In this document: positions 26,040 through 37,036 of the stretch, piece after piece
How the letters are laid out: every line of letters begins with the position of its first letter
Position numbering within the stretch: the stretch's first letter is position 1
Assembly (NCBI GenBank): GCA_963791295.1
Contig: CAWBRY010000004.1
Coordinates: 1 to 64,000 of the forward strand
Length of the DNA stretch: 64,000 bases
Source: CAWBRY01 sp963791295
GTDB taxonomy: Bacteria; Bacteroidota; Bacteroidia; Chitinophagales; Chitinophagaceae
Direction of reading: 5' to 3'
Translations under genes and position numbers: made by a program
Notes under the pieces: model-generated
Told to the model about the DNA's origin: nothing
Seen by the model: only the letters and a program-made list of their open reading frames with translations
The model's database searches: none

Positions 26040-27722
26040 TTAAAGGATCCGGGTCTTTCGGAGCTCGAGTAAATTCAATCCGTTGGGTTCGAATCCCTTC
26101 ACATTGGGTTGAACCAGTCGCACAACTTTGTCGTACCATAAAGGCACGACCGGCGCGTCCTGGATCATGATTTGGTCAGCTTGCCGATAGAGTTGGTAGC
26201 GAATCGAATCATTATCCTCCCGTAGCGCTTTCTCAAAAATCGCATCAAAAGCAGGATTCTTATACCGGGTGTAATTGGGAGGAGCAGGATTTTTTGAATA
26301 AAAGACAGATAGGTAATTTTCAGCGTCGGGATAATCAGCTATCCAACTGCCACGGAAAAATAAGGCTCGCGAATTGGATGTCATCTCCAGCAACAACGAT
26401 TTCTGAACAATTTCAACCTGAACAGGAATGCCAGATTCTTCTAATTGTTTAACGATAAAATTTGCCATGTCCGCATAAATGGCAATTGTCAGCAATTTGA
26501 TCACCGGAAGATTTTTTCCATCGGGAAAACCGGCTTCCAGCAGCAATTGCTTTGTTTTGACCGGATCATAATGATACCCCTTTACAATGGAAGCATCAAA
26601 AGACGGAAGGCCCATTGGCACAAAACCAGATTCGGCCGGTGTACCCAGGGAGTTTCGCAAATACATGACCATTTTTCGTCGATCAAATCCATAATTAATC
26701 GCCTGCCTGATCTTGGTTAGGCGCATTGGAGAATTTTTCAATAGCGGGTTAGTAGAATCCACGAGTATCCCGAGGTATTCTATGTTGAGATAGGGATTGG
26801 TTTGCAAAACAATCCTGGGCTGCGAGGGGGATGAAGGGTCCAAAGCAGCATTTGTTGCCATCGACCACTCCTTACGAAGCGTTCCTTTTTTGGTAAGCAC
26901 TTCATCTTTGAAAGACGCCTCAATGTCGTTGATGAATTCCAACTGCTTTTGCCGGAATAGAAGGAACTCTGTCGCCTTGCTATCAAAGAAAGAAATATTG
27001 AGGCCATCGAGGTACGGAAGGCTTCGACCGCTACTATCTTTTTCAAAATAATGATCGTTCCTTTTTAACAAGAGGTCCTGCCCTTCTTCCCACGCAACAA
27101 ATTGAAAAGGACCTGTGCCTACCGGATGTCGTCGAAAGTCATTACGATATTTTTCTATTGCTTCCCTCGGTATAATGGAGCAATATTTCATAGATAAAAT
27201 ACCGAGAACGGGATTATAAGGATGAAGGAGTTTTAATTGAAAAGTAGTGTCGTCGATCGCAGTGAAAGGCTTCAACGAATCAATTTTTCGGTTAAATATC
27301 CAGGCTCCGGGGCTGGCGATTTCTTTGTCGACAATTCGGGAGAAACTATAGACTACATCGTCTGCTGATAATTTTCTTCCCTTCGATCCGGGAAAGGCCG
27401 GATCGTCATGAAAAAAAACATCGTTGCGAAGGTGAAAGGTGTACGTTAGCCTGTCTGCCGAAATATCCCAATTTTTGGCTAACGAACCTATAATATGGAG
27501 CCCCTGATCCACTTCAACCAGGGTATTATATAGTTGATGAGTCGCCCACACCACCGATTGGTTCTTGGCAAATGCGGGGTCCAGTGTGGCAATTCCCGTG
27601 ATTTCATTATAATGAAAAATCTTCCGATCATTCTTTTCCTTATTGTAACAGCCCGGCAGGATCAACACGATGAAAACCGTGGTCAGAACCAGCCCAAACA
27701 ATATGCGTTTTTTAAGATTCAT
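26040..27722 (-). CDS. ABC transporter peptide-binding lipoprotein (SBP family 5)
   Basis: A lipoprotein of 560 residues (lipobox in VFIVLILPGC). It shows the family-5 solute-binding layout: ITGIATLDPAFAKNQSVVWA at the start of the mature part, LAKNWDISADRLTYTFHLRN and VVYSFSRIVD. Near the middle are RQAINYGFDRRKMVMYLRN and AESGFVPMGLPS, and at the end a VPLWYDKVVRLVQPNVKGF segment. Such proteins deliver oligopeptides, or sometimes other solutes, to an ABC importer. No permease or ATPase genes are adjacent, so it would have to use components encoded elsewhere. Confidence 0.9.
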   Translation of the reverse strand: MNLKKRILFGLVLTTVFIVLILPGCYNKEKNDRKIFHYNEITGIATLDPAFAKNQSVVWATHQLYNTLVEVDQGLHIIGSLAKNWDISADRLTYTFHLRNDVFFHDDPAFPGSKGRKLSADDVVYSFSRIVDKEIASPGAWIFNRKIDSLKPFTAIDDTTFQLKLLHPYNPVLGILSMKYCSIIPREAIEKYRNDFRRHPVGTGPFQFVAWEEGQDLLLKRNDHYFEKDSSGRSLPYLDGLNISFFDSKATEFLLFRQKQLEFINDIEASFKDEVLTKKGTLRKEWSMATNAALDPSSPSQPRIVLQTNPYLNIEYLGILVDSTNPLLKNSPMRLTKIRQAINYGFDRRKMVMYLRNSLGTPAESGFVPMGLPSFDASIVKGYHYDPVKTKQLLLEAGFPDGKNLPVIKLLTIAIYADMANFIVKQLEESGIPVQVEIVQKSLLLEMTSNSRALFFRGSWIADYPDAENYLSVFYSKNPAPPNYTRYKNPAFDAIFEKALREDNDSIRYQLYRQADQIMIQDAPVVPLWYDKVVRLVQPNVKGFEPNGLNLLELRKTRIL

Positions 27723-27775
27723 CTTGGCATTCAGTGCTTAAATTTACATTAACAAAAACGTTAGAAGTGAAATAT

Positions 27776-29473
27776 ATGTTGCGATTTGAGTACAGGTCTT
27801 GCCTAGTTTGTTACTTAGCGGCGTTCGTCCTTTCCATCGGTTGTTCCAGTCAGCCCTTGAATAAAAAAACGAATTTCAGTGATCAGGATACGCTGAGAGG
27901 GAGCATCGGTCCCGCTCGCGCCTGGTGGAATGTTCTCTATTATCATATTTATGTTAGACCTGAGTACACCCGGAAAACGATCGCTGGTTTCAACGAGATT
28001 AGTTTTGGTGTCAAGGATGGTGGAGCAAAGAAAACAATGCAAATCGATCTCCAGCAGCCTATGATGATTGATAGCATCATTTTTGAAAAAAAACAGATCA
28101 AGTCTTTCAAGCGCAACGGGAATGTCTACATGATTGACTTCAGCAACTACACTTTTGATGCAAATAAGTCATCGGCGAAAGAGCCAGGCTATAAGATCCG
28201 GATCTATTTTCATGGCAAACCGCGCGAAGCGAGCAATCCGCCGTGGGATGGCGGTTGGGTTTTTGCAAAGGATTCATTGGGAAGGCCGTGGATGACGGTT
28301 GCTTGCCAGGGACTTGGCGCCAGTGTATGGTACCCATGCAAAGATCATCAGAGCGATGAACCAGATAGAGGAGCCATGATCCAGGTCAGAGTGCCCGACT
28401 CGTTAACAGCCGTAGCCAATGGAAGACTGAATTCAAAAAACGCACAGGGTGACGGCACCACGTTATATACATGGGAAGTAACCAGCCCAATTAATAATTA
28501 CAATATCGTTCCTTATATCGGCAAGTATATTCATTGGTCGGATGATTATGTAGGCGAAAAAGGGAAAAAACTCACGCTGGATTATTGGGTTATGGATTAT
28601 AACCTTGAAAGATCAAAGAAACAGTTTGGCCGTGATGTAAAACCTATGCTCACCTGTTTCGAATATTGGGTAGGACCTTATCCGTTTTATGAAGATGGGT
28701 TTAAGCTTGTTGAATCATCCCATCTCGGCATGGAACACCAAAGTGCAACGGCCTATGGGAACCACTATCTGAATGGATACCTGGGCAGGGATCTCTCAGG
28801 TACCGGATGGGGAACTAAATGGGACTACATCATTATCCACGAGAGCGCACACGAATGGTTTGCCAACAATATCACCACCAATGACATCGCAGATATGTGG
28901 GTACATGAAGGTTTTGGCGATTACATGGAAACGCTCTTTGTGGAATGTCGTGACGGAAAGGAAGCAGCAGATGAATATACGCAGGGGATAAGAAAAACTA
29001 TCAAGAATGACCGGCCTGTTATCGGGCCCTACGGAGTAAACAAGGAAGGAAGTGGCGACATGTATAGTAAGGGAAGCAACCTATTACACACCATCCGGCA
29101 GGTGATAGATGACGATTCACGCTTTCGTCAGGTATTGCGGGGATTGAACACGGTATTTTATCATAAGACCGTTGACTCGAAAGAAGTCGAAGCATATATG
29201 TCGAAGGAATCCGGTAAAGACCTCTCCAAGATTTTTGATCAGTATTTAAGGACAATCAAAATTCCAGTATTGGAATACAAAATCCAGGGAGAAAATCTAT
29301 CTTATCGGTGGGCCAATTGCGTAAATGACTTCGACATGCCGGTAAGATTAGCAAATTCCACCCAGTGGCTAAAGCCGAATGCTAACTGGCAGGAAACCAC
29401 GATGAGTGCTGAGCTCCTGAAGAATTTTGCAGTCGATCAGAACTTCTATGTTACCGTCTCGAAAGTAGAATGA
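27776..29473 (+). CDS. M1 family metallopeptidase (exported aminopeptidase)
   Basis: Started at the ATG at 27776, the protein has about 565 residues with a lipoprotein-like signal (FVLSIGCSS). The N-terminal beta domain includes WMTVACQGLGASVWYPCKDH. The substrate-recognition loop reads LGMEHQSATAYG, in place of the usual GxMEN. The zinc site is HESAHEW followed 18 residues later by Glu (MWVHEGFGDYMETLF). The C-terminal part is short. The enzyme trims N-terminal residues from peptides outside the cytoplasm. It is divergent from the peptide-binding lipoprotein, with which it may act in peptide use. Confidence 0.92.
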   Translation: MLRFEYRSCLVCYLAAFVLSIGCSSQPLNKKTNFSDQDTLRGSIGPARAWWNVLYYHIYVRPEYTRKTIAGFNEISFGVKDGGAKKTMQIDLQQPMMIDSIIFEKKQIKSFKRNGNVYMIDFSNYTFDANKSSAKEPGYKIRIYFHGKPREASNPPWDGGWVFAKDSLGRPWMTVACQGLGASVWYPCKDHQSDEPDRGAMIQVRVPDSLTAVANGRLNSKNAQGDGTTLYTWEVTSPINNYNIVPYIGKYIHWSDDYVGEKGKKLTLDYWVMDYNLERSKKQFGRDVKPMLTCFEYWVGPYPFYEDGFKLVESSHLGMEHQSATAYGNHYLNGYLGRDLSGTGWGTKWDYIIIHESAHEWFANNITTNDIADMWVHEGFGDYMETLFVECRDGKEAADEYTQGIRKTIKNDRPVIGPYGVNKEGSGDMYSKGSNLLHTIRQVIDDDSRFRQVLRGLNTVFYHKTVDSKEVEAYMSKESGKDLSKIFDQYLRTIKIPVLEYKIQGENLSYRWANCVNDFDMPVRLANSTQWLKPNANWQETTMSAELLKNFAVDQNFYVTVSKVE

Positions 29474-29479
29474 CCATCC

Positions 29480-30988
29480 ATGAGTAATATCCGGCGACAA
29501 AGCATCATTTCTTCGTTGGTGATTTATATAGGCTTTGGCGTGGGAATGCTGAACACTTACTTCTTCACCAAGCAGGGCACTTTTACCGAAGCGCAATATG
29601 GCTTAACGACCATATTTATTGCCATCGCTACCATGATGTCTGCCTTCGCCGTGGCTGCCATGCCTTCCTTTATCTTTAAATTCCATCACTATTACAGTGA
29701 TAATCTGCCCCTCCGGAAAAATGACATGGTTACCTGGGCTCTATTCATCAGTACCATTGGTTTTATCCTGGTAATGATTGCCGGCTTGTCTTTAAAGCAG
29801 CTCGTGATCAAAAAATTCGGAACCAATTCGCCGGAACTGGTCGTCTATTACTATTGGATATTCCCACTGGGATTTGGTCTCACCATATATACTGTCCTTG
29901 AGGCCTACACATGGCAATTGGGAAAATCGGTGCTGGCTAATTTCCTAAAGGAAGTGCAATGGCGACTATTCACAACCGTCCTCATTGTGCTTTTCGTCCT
30001 CGGTATTATTAGAGACTATGACTTGTTTATCAAACTTTATTCCCTCACCTATCCGGCAATAGCTCTGATATTATTTATTTATCTCTGGATCTCCGGCAAT
30101 CTTCATTTCACATTCAAGGTGAGTAAGGTTACCAGAAGATTTTTTGATAAAATTTGGGTGTTCTGTGTGTTCATTTATTCGGGGACCTTGATTTTCACCA
30201 TTTCCATTGTTTTTGACACGATAGTGATTGCATCCATTCTTCCGGAAGGTCCCGCCAAAGCAGGAGTCTTTGGCCTGGCCAGTATTTTGACCAGCATCAT
30301 TCAGGCTCCTCAGCGAGGGATCATCTCCGCCTCTATTTCGCATCTATCGAGAGCATGGAAGGAGAAAAATATGAGTCTTCTGCAACGGATATATCAGCGT
30401 TCATCTATTAATCAATTGATCTTTGCATGTGGCATTTTCTTATTGATATGGCTGAATTTTACAGATGGCATTCGCGCACTCAACTTAAAACCTGCTTATC
30501 TCGATGCTGCCTGGGTGTTCTTTTTGCTGGGCCTCACCAAGATCGTCGACATGGGTACCGGGGTCAATTCTCAAATCATTTATACCTCTAACTATTGGCG
30601 ATTCGAACTCACCAGTGGAGTGATACTGCTTATTTTAATACTGCCATTGACGTATATCCTCACAAAAAGATATGGCATTATGGGACCTGCCATGGCCAAT
30701 CTCATTTCGATTAGCATTTACAATATGATCCGCATTCTCTTCCTGTGGCGAAGATTCAAGTTGTTCCCCTTTACCCTTCAGTCCGGCTATACGCTGATCC
30801 TTGCTGCAGGTTGTTACGTCGTCTGCTACTTTGCCTTCATGAATTTGCACGGATGGATGGGTTTGATTTTACGTAGCATGGCCTTTGTTCTCTTATATGG
30901 AGGAGCGATCATCTACCTAAAGCTTTCACCCGACATACAGCCGGTGCTAATGACCATTAGAAAAAAAATGGGATGGAGAAGAGATTAG
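29480..30988 (+). CDS. Polysaccharide/O-unit flippase-like membrane protein
   Basis: A protein of 502 residues with about 12-14 hydrophobic helices, of the Wzx/MATE-like polysaccharide exporter group. It opens IRRQSIISSLVIYIGFGVGM, with LNTYFFTKQGTFTEAQYGL after it, the usual first helix and loop of the family. Later are ASILTSIIQAPQRGIISASI, LTKIVDMGTGVNSQIIYTS and MGPAMANLISISIYNMIRIL. It would move a lipid-linked sugar across the inner membrane, but no glycan cluster is adjacent. It starts 6 bp after the M1 peptidase stop, so the two are probably co-transcribed, and its stop overlaps the convergent NlpC/P60 gene by 4 bp. Confidence 0.82.
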   Translation: MSNIRRQSIISSLVIYIGFGVGMLNTYFFTKQGTFTEAQYGLTTIFIAIATMMSAFAVAAMPSFIFKFHHYYSDNLPLRKNDMVTWALFISTIGFILVMIAGLSLKQLVIKKFGTNSPELVVYYYWIFPLGFGLTIYTVLEAYTWQLGKSVLANFLKEVQWRLFTTVLIVLFVLGIIRDYDLFIKLYSLTYPAIALILFIYLWISGNLHFTFKVSKVTRRFFDKIWVFCVFIYSGTLIFTISIVFDTIVIASILPEGPAKAGVFGLASILTSIIQAPQRGIISASISHLSRAWKEKNMSLLQRIYQRSSINQLIFACGIFLLIWLNFTDGIRALNLKPAYLDAAWVFFLLGLTKIVDMGTGVNSQIIYTSNYWRFELTSGVILLILILPLTYILTKRYGIMGPAMANLISISIYNMIRILFLWRRFKLFPFTLQSGYTLILAAGCYVVCYFAFMNLHGWMGLILRSMAFVLLYGGAIIYLKLSPDIQPVLMTIRKKMGWRRD

Positions 30989-31734
30989 TTAGTAGCCACC
31001 GGAGTGATTTTGTTTTCAATCCTTCCGGCCCCGATAAATCTTTTCATGTAATAATTCTCAAACATATCACTCACGGTAACCCCATGACCTGTGGATGCAT
31101 GAACAAATTTATTATTCTGGAGATAGATCCCAACATGCGACACGCCACCTATAGTATTAAAGAAAAGTAAATCACCCTCCTGAAGATTGGTGCGGGAAAT
31201 ACGACGGGTGGAACGATACTGATCGCGGGCCATGCGCGGTAAGGTGATGCCATACACGCTGGCAAAGACAGCACAGACAAAGGCGGAGCAATCAATCCCT
31301 TTTTTCGTGGTGCCTCCCATGCGATAACGTGTACCATACCATTCGTCGACACCTTTGAGCAAAGCGACATTTTGCAATTGCTCCACGTTCGTATTCAATA
31401 AAACAGAGTATTTTAATTGGAGTTGGTTAGCCGATTCCAGTTCTGCGGAATGACGATTACTTGTTGCTGACTCGTTGTTGTTCGTTTCCCGTTTTTCTTC
31501 CTCGACCCGCGAAATCTCGTCTTTACCAGCCAATTCTTTAGTTTCTCTGTTAACATCATTTCCGGCCTCGTTTGACGGTACAGTTACATTTATCCTGTCG
31601 ATAAACTTGGGTTCTGTGGAGGAAGTTGAGTTAGTGGCGGGAGATTCTTTTTTGTTAGTGAAATTCAGAGACTTAAGGCTAGAGCAGCTGGCCAAAAAAA
31701 ATAGAAGCGCTATGGAAGATAACAGTTTCATCAT
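30985..31734 (-). CDS. NlpC/P60 (C40) cell-wall peptidase, lipoprotein
   Basis: A lipoprotein of 249 residues (LLSSIALLFFLASCSS) with a long polar linker rich in Glu, Asn and Ser (about residues 20-115). The C-terminal NlpC/P60 domain has the catalytic Cys in GIDCSAFVCAVFASVYG and the catalytic His in VSHVGIYLQNNKFVHAST. These enzymes cut the D-gamma-glutamyl-diaminopimelate bond in peptidoglycan stem peptides. The linker lets the domain reach the wall from the outer membrane. It is divergent from the beta-propeller lipoprotein. Confidence 0.9.
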   Translation of the reverse strand: MMKLLSSIALLFFLASCSSLKSLNFTNKKESPATNSTSSTEPKFIDRINVTVPSNEAGNDVNRETKELAGKDEISRVEEEKRETNNNESATSNRHSAELESANQLQLKYSVLLNTNVEQLQNVALLKGVDEWYGTRYRMGGTTKKGIDCSAFVCAVFASVYGITLPRMARDQYRSTRRISRTNLQEGDLLFFNTIGGVSHVGIYLQNNKFVHASTGHGVTVSDMFENYYMKRFIGAGRIENKITPVATN

Positions 31735-31958
31735 GAGTCTTTGAGCGGATCATCTGAGGTGGTGGCTTTGACTAACGGGCAAAAATAAGCTCCGCCTGGC
31801 TAAAATCCGAGCTTTTGATCCGGGAATTTCAACCGATGCATCCCTTTCGCCCCAAATAGCTGTCTGTAAAGGGTTTAAGCCTGTTCACAGGTTGTTAATA
31901 TTGAGTGGCGGCAAGTCTGTTGCAATTCTCATTATTTACTTATTATTGAACTCTTTCT

Positions 31959-33179
31959 ATGAAGTTTATATTATCGGTACTGGCATTTTGGGCATTGGTC
32001 TTAGGCTGCCAGACTTTTGGCAATCCGAATGATGTTTCTGTAGCTCCCGCAGCCGGTGAAGAAAAACGTCCAGTTGATCTCAAAGACACGGTCGTCATCC
32101 CACGTCCTTATTCAACGCTTATTTATGACAAGGAAGAGACTATTTTGGCCGCCCCGGGAACAAAGTCCGTATTATTCAATTCCGCTGGTACGAGTTTATA
32201 TGCGATGAACCTGGAAGGCATGAGTGTGTATGAATTTGATCAGGCCAGCCGAAAAATAAGGAAGGAATATAAATTCAAACCAAGCAAAGGAACGGGCTGG
32301 GATTATGTAAAAGAAAAACCGATTCCTTCTTTCCAGGAAAAACCGGTAGAAGCCTGCCTGACTAACGACGACCAGATATTATGGGTGTCCTTACATAATG
32401 CGGGAGGAATTGTCCCGATCCGCGTTGATTCCATTGATGCTAACAAACAAAAAATTTCGGCCTCAAAGCAGGCTGTGAAAAAGATCAATGTGATCTATCC
32501 GGGAACGGGCAAAACAGATTCATTTAGCGTGCCGCTGATAAAAACAGGTAAGACGCCAAAAATAATTTCCCGCACAGCCGACGATAAGTATTTACTCGTC
32601 AGCAATTGGCATTCGTATACAGTAAGCGTGTTGGAAATAGATAAGCACAAATATCCTTTTGGCAAAGTAGTCAACACCATTCCGGTGTCTGACATTCCTC
32701 GAGGGATAGCGGTGGATAACAGGACGAAGCGATCCTATATTGCGATCATGGGCGGTGCAAGCATTAGCGTCGTAGATAATGATGTTTGGCAAAAAGTAGA
32801 TGACCTGAATGTCGCTTCCAACCCGCGTCATATTTTACTCGATACCAGCGGCCGTCTGTTTGTATCCTATAACAGGCTGGCAAAAGTTGCCTGCCTGGAT
32901 GCGATCAGCGGCAAAACTTTATTTACAGTAGATACCCACGCTCAGCCCAGAACGATCGCACTTTCAAAGAACCAGCAGTTCCTATTTGTTACATGTTATT
33001 CTGCGGATATGGTCGATGTATTTAAAATCGAAAAGAATGAATTTATCAAAGTGATTTCCCTTCCCTGCGCCGGCCACCCCGTAGGCGTGGATATTTTTGA
33101 AAACAACGAGAAGCTGGAAGCATGGGTCTGCAGCTATAGCAACGGCTCGATCAGCATCTTTAATTTTTATAAAGAATGA
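31959..33179 (+). CDS. YncE-like beta-propeller lipoprotein
   Basis: A protein of 406 residues with a lipoprotein signal (LAFWALVLGCQTFG). The mature part is a run of propeller blades: ILAAPGTKSVLFNSAGTSLY, KIISRTADDKYLLVSNWHSY, DIPRGIAVDNRTKRSYIAIM, RTIALSKNQQFLFVTCYSAD and HPVGVDIFENNEKLEAWVCS. Such seven-bladed YncE/lactonase-like folds bind ligands or act as scaffolds; no enzyme residues can be assigned. It lies 49 bp upstream of dnaE in the same direction, which may mean shared transcription. Confidence 0.82.
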   Translation: MKFILSVLAFWALVLGCQTFGNPNDVSVAPAAGEEKRPVDLKDTVVIPRPYSTLIYDKEETILAAPGTKSVLFNSAGTSLYAMNLEGMSVYEFDQASRKIRKEYKFKPSKGTGWDYVKEKPIPSFQEKPVEACLTNDDQILWVSLHNAGGIVPIRVDSIDANKQKISASKQAVKKINVIYPGTGKTDSFSVPLIKTGKTPKIISRTADDKYLLVSNWHSYTVSVLEIDKHKYPFGKVVNTIPVSDIPRGIAVDNRTKRSYIAIMGGASISVVDNDVWQKVDDLNVASNPRHILLDTSGRLFVSYNRLAKVACLDAISGKTLFTVDTHAQPRTIALSKNQQFLFVTCYSADMVDVFKIEKNEFIKVISLPCAGHPVGVDIFENNEKLEAWVCSYSNGSISIFNFYKE

Positions 33180-33228
33180 TATCCGCAACCCGAGATTTGA
33201 CAATTTATCAGGAACTTGTGAGCCCAAT

Positions 33229-36200
33229 ATGAAATTTTCGCACCTTCACGTCCATACACAATTTTCTCTGCTCGATGGAGCTGCCTCCATTCAACAACTT
33301 TACAAGAAGGCAATTGCAGACGGAATGCCAGCCATGGCTATCAGTGATCATGGAAATATGTTCGGGGTTTTTCAATTTATTGCTGAAGCCTACAAACACA
33401 AAGATGAGAATGGCAAATTGAAAGTAAAGCCTATTGTCGGCTGTGAGTTTTACATCACTACTGAGCGGCAACAAAAAACCTTCACCAAAGACCAAAGGGA
33501 TCCACGCCATCACCAGATTTTGTTGGCCAAGAATGAGCAGGGTTACAAGAATCTCATTAAGCTGACGTCATTGGGATTTATTGAAGGCATGTATGGAAAA
33601 TTTCCAAGAATAGATAAATCCCTGATCCATCGCTACCATGAAGGCCTCATTGCGACCACCTGCTGCCTGGGAGCGTTGGTCCCGCAAACCATCCTGAAAA
33701 AAGGCGAAGCCGAAGGCGAAAATGAATTTAAGTGGTGGTTGAATATTTTCCAGGAGGATTATTATGTTGAATTGCAGCGGCATGGCCTTCCCGAACAAGA
33801 AAAGGTGAATGAGGTATTGATAAGGCTCGCCCGCAAATACAACGTGAAGATCATTGCGACCAATGATTCACATTATGTGGACCTGGAAGACTACAATGCG
33901 CACGATATCCTCCTTTGCATCAATACCGGGAGAAAAATATGCTACGGAGAAACTAAAAGAATTTTCGGATGAAGATGAATATGTAAAAAACAAACGTTTT
34001 GCATTCCCCAACGATCAGTTTTACTTTAAGAAATCTTCAGAAATGTCGAAGGCATTTGAAGACTTGCCTGAGGCCATTGACAATACAAACCAGGTCATTG
34101 ATAAAATCGAAACGCTGAATCTTACCCGCGACATCTTATTGCCTGCATTTCCCATCGAAAAAAGGTTTCAGTTGCACGATAAAGAAGAGATCGTTGGAAA
34201 ATACACGGTTTCTCCCGAGTCGCACAACCAGTGGGAGTATTTAAAACATCTCACCTATGAGGGTGCAGCCGATCGTTATTCTGAATTAACAACGGAATTA
34301 AAAGAAAGGATCGAATTCGAGCTGTTCATCATTAAAATGATGGGCTTTGCCGGTTATTTTCTCATCGTTAGCGACTTCATCCGTGAAGGAAGGAACATGG
34401 GCGTTTATGTGGGCCCCGGACGCGGCTCGGCAGCGGGCTCGGTGGTGGCTTATTGCATTGGCATCACGAACATTGATCCAATCAAATACAATCTCCTTTT
34501 CGAGCGTTTTTTAAATCCCGATCGCAAATCGATGCCCGATATTGATACCGACTTCGATGATGAAGGTCGACAGAAAGTGATTGATTATGTCGTATCCAAA
34601 TACGGCAAAAACCAGGTGGCGCAGATCATCACTTATGGTACCATGGCTGCGAAAATGAGCATTAAAGATGTAGCCCGGGTAATGGACCTTCCGCTTCCAG
34701 AATCCAACGCATTGGCAAAACTTATTCCGGAACGGCCGGGAATTGAGTTGAGAAGGATGTTGCATGCTCCACTTAGAAACAGTGACGGTGAAAATTCGTT
34801 GGAAGAAAGAGATGGTTTGGGCAACGAGGACCGGGACAACGCAAAAAAACTCCGGGAGATATATAAAAATGAGAATACCCTGTTAAGCAAGATCCTTCAT
34901 GAAGCCGAAAGACTCGAAGGATCTGTTCGCAGCACAGGAATACATGCGGCTGGCATCATCATCGCACCCAAAGATTTGATGGAACTGATTCCTGTTGCCA
35001 CCTCCAAAGAATCAACCCTGTGGGTGACCCAAATCGAGGGCAACCTGATTGAAGAAGCTGGCGTCATTAAAATGGATTTTTTGGGACTGAAGACACTCAC
35101 GATCATCAAGAACGCGCTTCAATTGATCAAAGAGCTGCATGGAATAGACATTGATATTGACAAAATCCCTCTCGACGATAAGAAAACATTCGAACTATTC
35201 CAGCATGGTGCGACGATCGGTACTTTTCAATTTGAAAGTCCCGGCATGCAGAAATACATGAGAGAATTGAAACCGGACAAATTGGATGACCTCATCGCGA
35301 TGAACGCATTGTATCGTCCAGGTCCGATGGCATATATTTCGAAGTTCATTGAGCGTAAGAATGGTCGTGAACCGATTACATACGACCTGCCGGAGATGGA
35401 AGAGATCCTCAAAGAAACCTACGGGATCACCGTCTACCAGGAACAAGTAATGTTATTAGCGCAACGATTGGCAGGATTCAGTAAAGGTGATGCGGACTAT
35501 CTGCGCAAGGCCATGGGCAAAAAACAAAAATCGGTGCTCGATAAAATGAAGGCGCAGTTCATCAGCGGAGCGACAGAAAGATTATATCCACCCGAAAAGC
35601 TGGAAAAGATATGGACCGATTGGGAAAAGTTTGCGCAATATGCCTTTAATAAGTCGCATTCCACATGCTATGCCTACATCGCCTATCAGACAGCCTATTT
35701 AAAAACCCATTACCCCGCTCCTTATATGTCGGCGGTGCTGAACAACGCCGGCAGTATTGAAAAGATCACCTTCTTCATGGAAGAATGTAAGCGCATGGGG
35801 ATAAAAGTTTTGGGACCCGACATTAACGAATCGCTCAAAGGATTCGCAGTGAATACTACCGGCGATATACGCTTTGGTCTTGGAGGGTTGAAAGGAGTGG
35901 GCGAAGCGGCCGTGGAAAGTACGATTGAAGAACGAAAGAAGAATGGGCCGTTCAAAACCGTCTTTGACTTCATCAAACGAATAAACCAGCGAACGGTCAA
36001 TAAGAAAACATTGGAAAGTCTTGCCTATGCGGGCGCATTTGATTGCTTTACTGACTATCATCGTGCGCAATATTTTAATATGCCGCCCGAAGAAACTGTA
36101 AACGGCCTGGAACGCATCATCCGTTATGGCCAGGTTATACAATCAAAAAATGCAAATTCTTACAATACCTTGTTTGGCGATCTTCCGGTCAGTATGGAAA

Positions 36201-36904
36201 TACCACCACCGCGACTGCCCGAATGCCCGCATTGGCCGCTCGTGACACAGCTCGAGCACGAAAAGGAAGTGACCGGTATGTATCTAAGTGGCCATCCCCT
36301 TGACCATTATAAATTCGAAATTCAACATTATGGTGTAACTCCCATTGCAGAATTCATTGAATTCAGGGATTCCATTCGCATGCAGGTAAATCCGGGTAGA
36401 CTATTTCGGTTGATCGGCCTCGTTGCTGACGCGCAACATAAAGTATCGCGCCAGGGAAACAAATACGGAAATTTTACTTTGGAGGACTATTCGGGCAAGG
36501 CCGAATTGGTTTTATTTAGCGAAGATTACCTGAAGTTCACCCCCCTTCTGCAATTCGGAAGCACCGTTTTTCTTACCGGTTATTTCAAACCCCGGTATAA
36601 CCGGGAAGAATTCGAGTTTAAAGTAATGAATGTATCCCTCGTTGAAACCATTAAAAGAAATCTTACAAAGCAGCTGACCATTGAAGTGAACCCACAAAAT
36701 ATTAGTGAGGATATGATACGGTTCGTAGAGAGAAACGTGAAGAATTTCCCCGGGAATGCCACATTGAAATTCACCCTGGCCGAACCCAAGTCCAAAATGA
36801 AAATCAGCCTGGTTACGATGGATAACGGCTTTGAAATGAATGACGACATGGTAAATTTCCTACAGGATAAGCCCGAACTGGAGGTACAGGTAGTAACGGC
36901 ATGA
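33229..36904 (+). CDS. dnaE: DNA polymerase III alpha subunit, one single-base frameshift
   Basis: The start is the ATG at 33229 (MKFSHLHVHTQFSLLDGAAS), which is the PHP domain with its metal-binding His pair. The polymerase palm carries the expected motifs: YVGPGRGSAAGSVVAYCIGI, PDIDTDFDDEGRQKVIDYV and YRPGPMAYISKFIERK. Helix-hairpin-helix and OB-fold regions follow (GKAELVLFSEDYLKF), for about 1,225 residues. The frame changes once at about 33931: restoring ILLCINTGEKYATEKLKEF requires removal of one extra A in accgggagaaaaatat. As this is the replicative polymerase and is otherwise intact, a sequence error is the likeliest cause. Confidence 0.93.
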
Positions 36905-37004
36905 TATTAGCAGACTTTTTAGCAGGCAACCGATCAACTATTTATCTAAAATGACAACTTTTACGCAACTTTGTGTCAACTACGCATGTTATAAGAAGCG
37001 GAAT

Positions 37005-37012
37005 TAAATTTG
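37005..37012 (+). promoter_or_regulatory. -7 promoter element TAAATTTG for thioredoxin
   Basis: An exact TAnnTTTG match 24 bp upstream of the thioredoxin ATG. A TTTG at 36970 is too distant to be its -33 partner. Confidence 0.5.
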
Positions 37013-37036
37013 CAATAAAAAAATAAACTATATAAA

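Noticed and set aside
31787..31815. Hairpin AAGCTC ... GAGCTT as a terminator
   Set aside because: It lies upstream of two divergent genes, where no transcript would end, and has a long loop and mismatched inner stem.
33854..33972. Programmed ribosomal frameshift in dnaE
   Set aside because: No slippery heptamer or downstream structure is evident at the shift, and a single extra A explains the break. Other genes in the window have similar single-base breaks.
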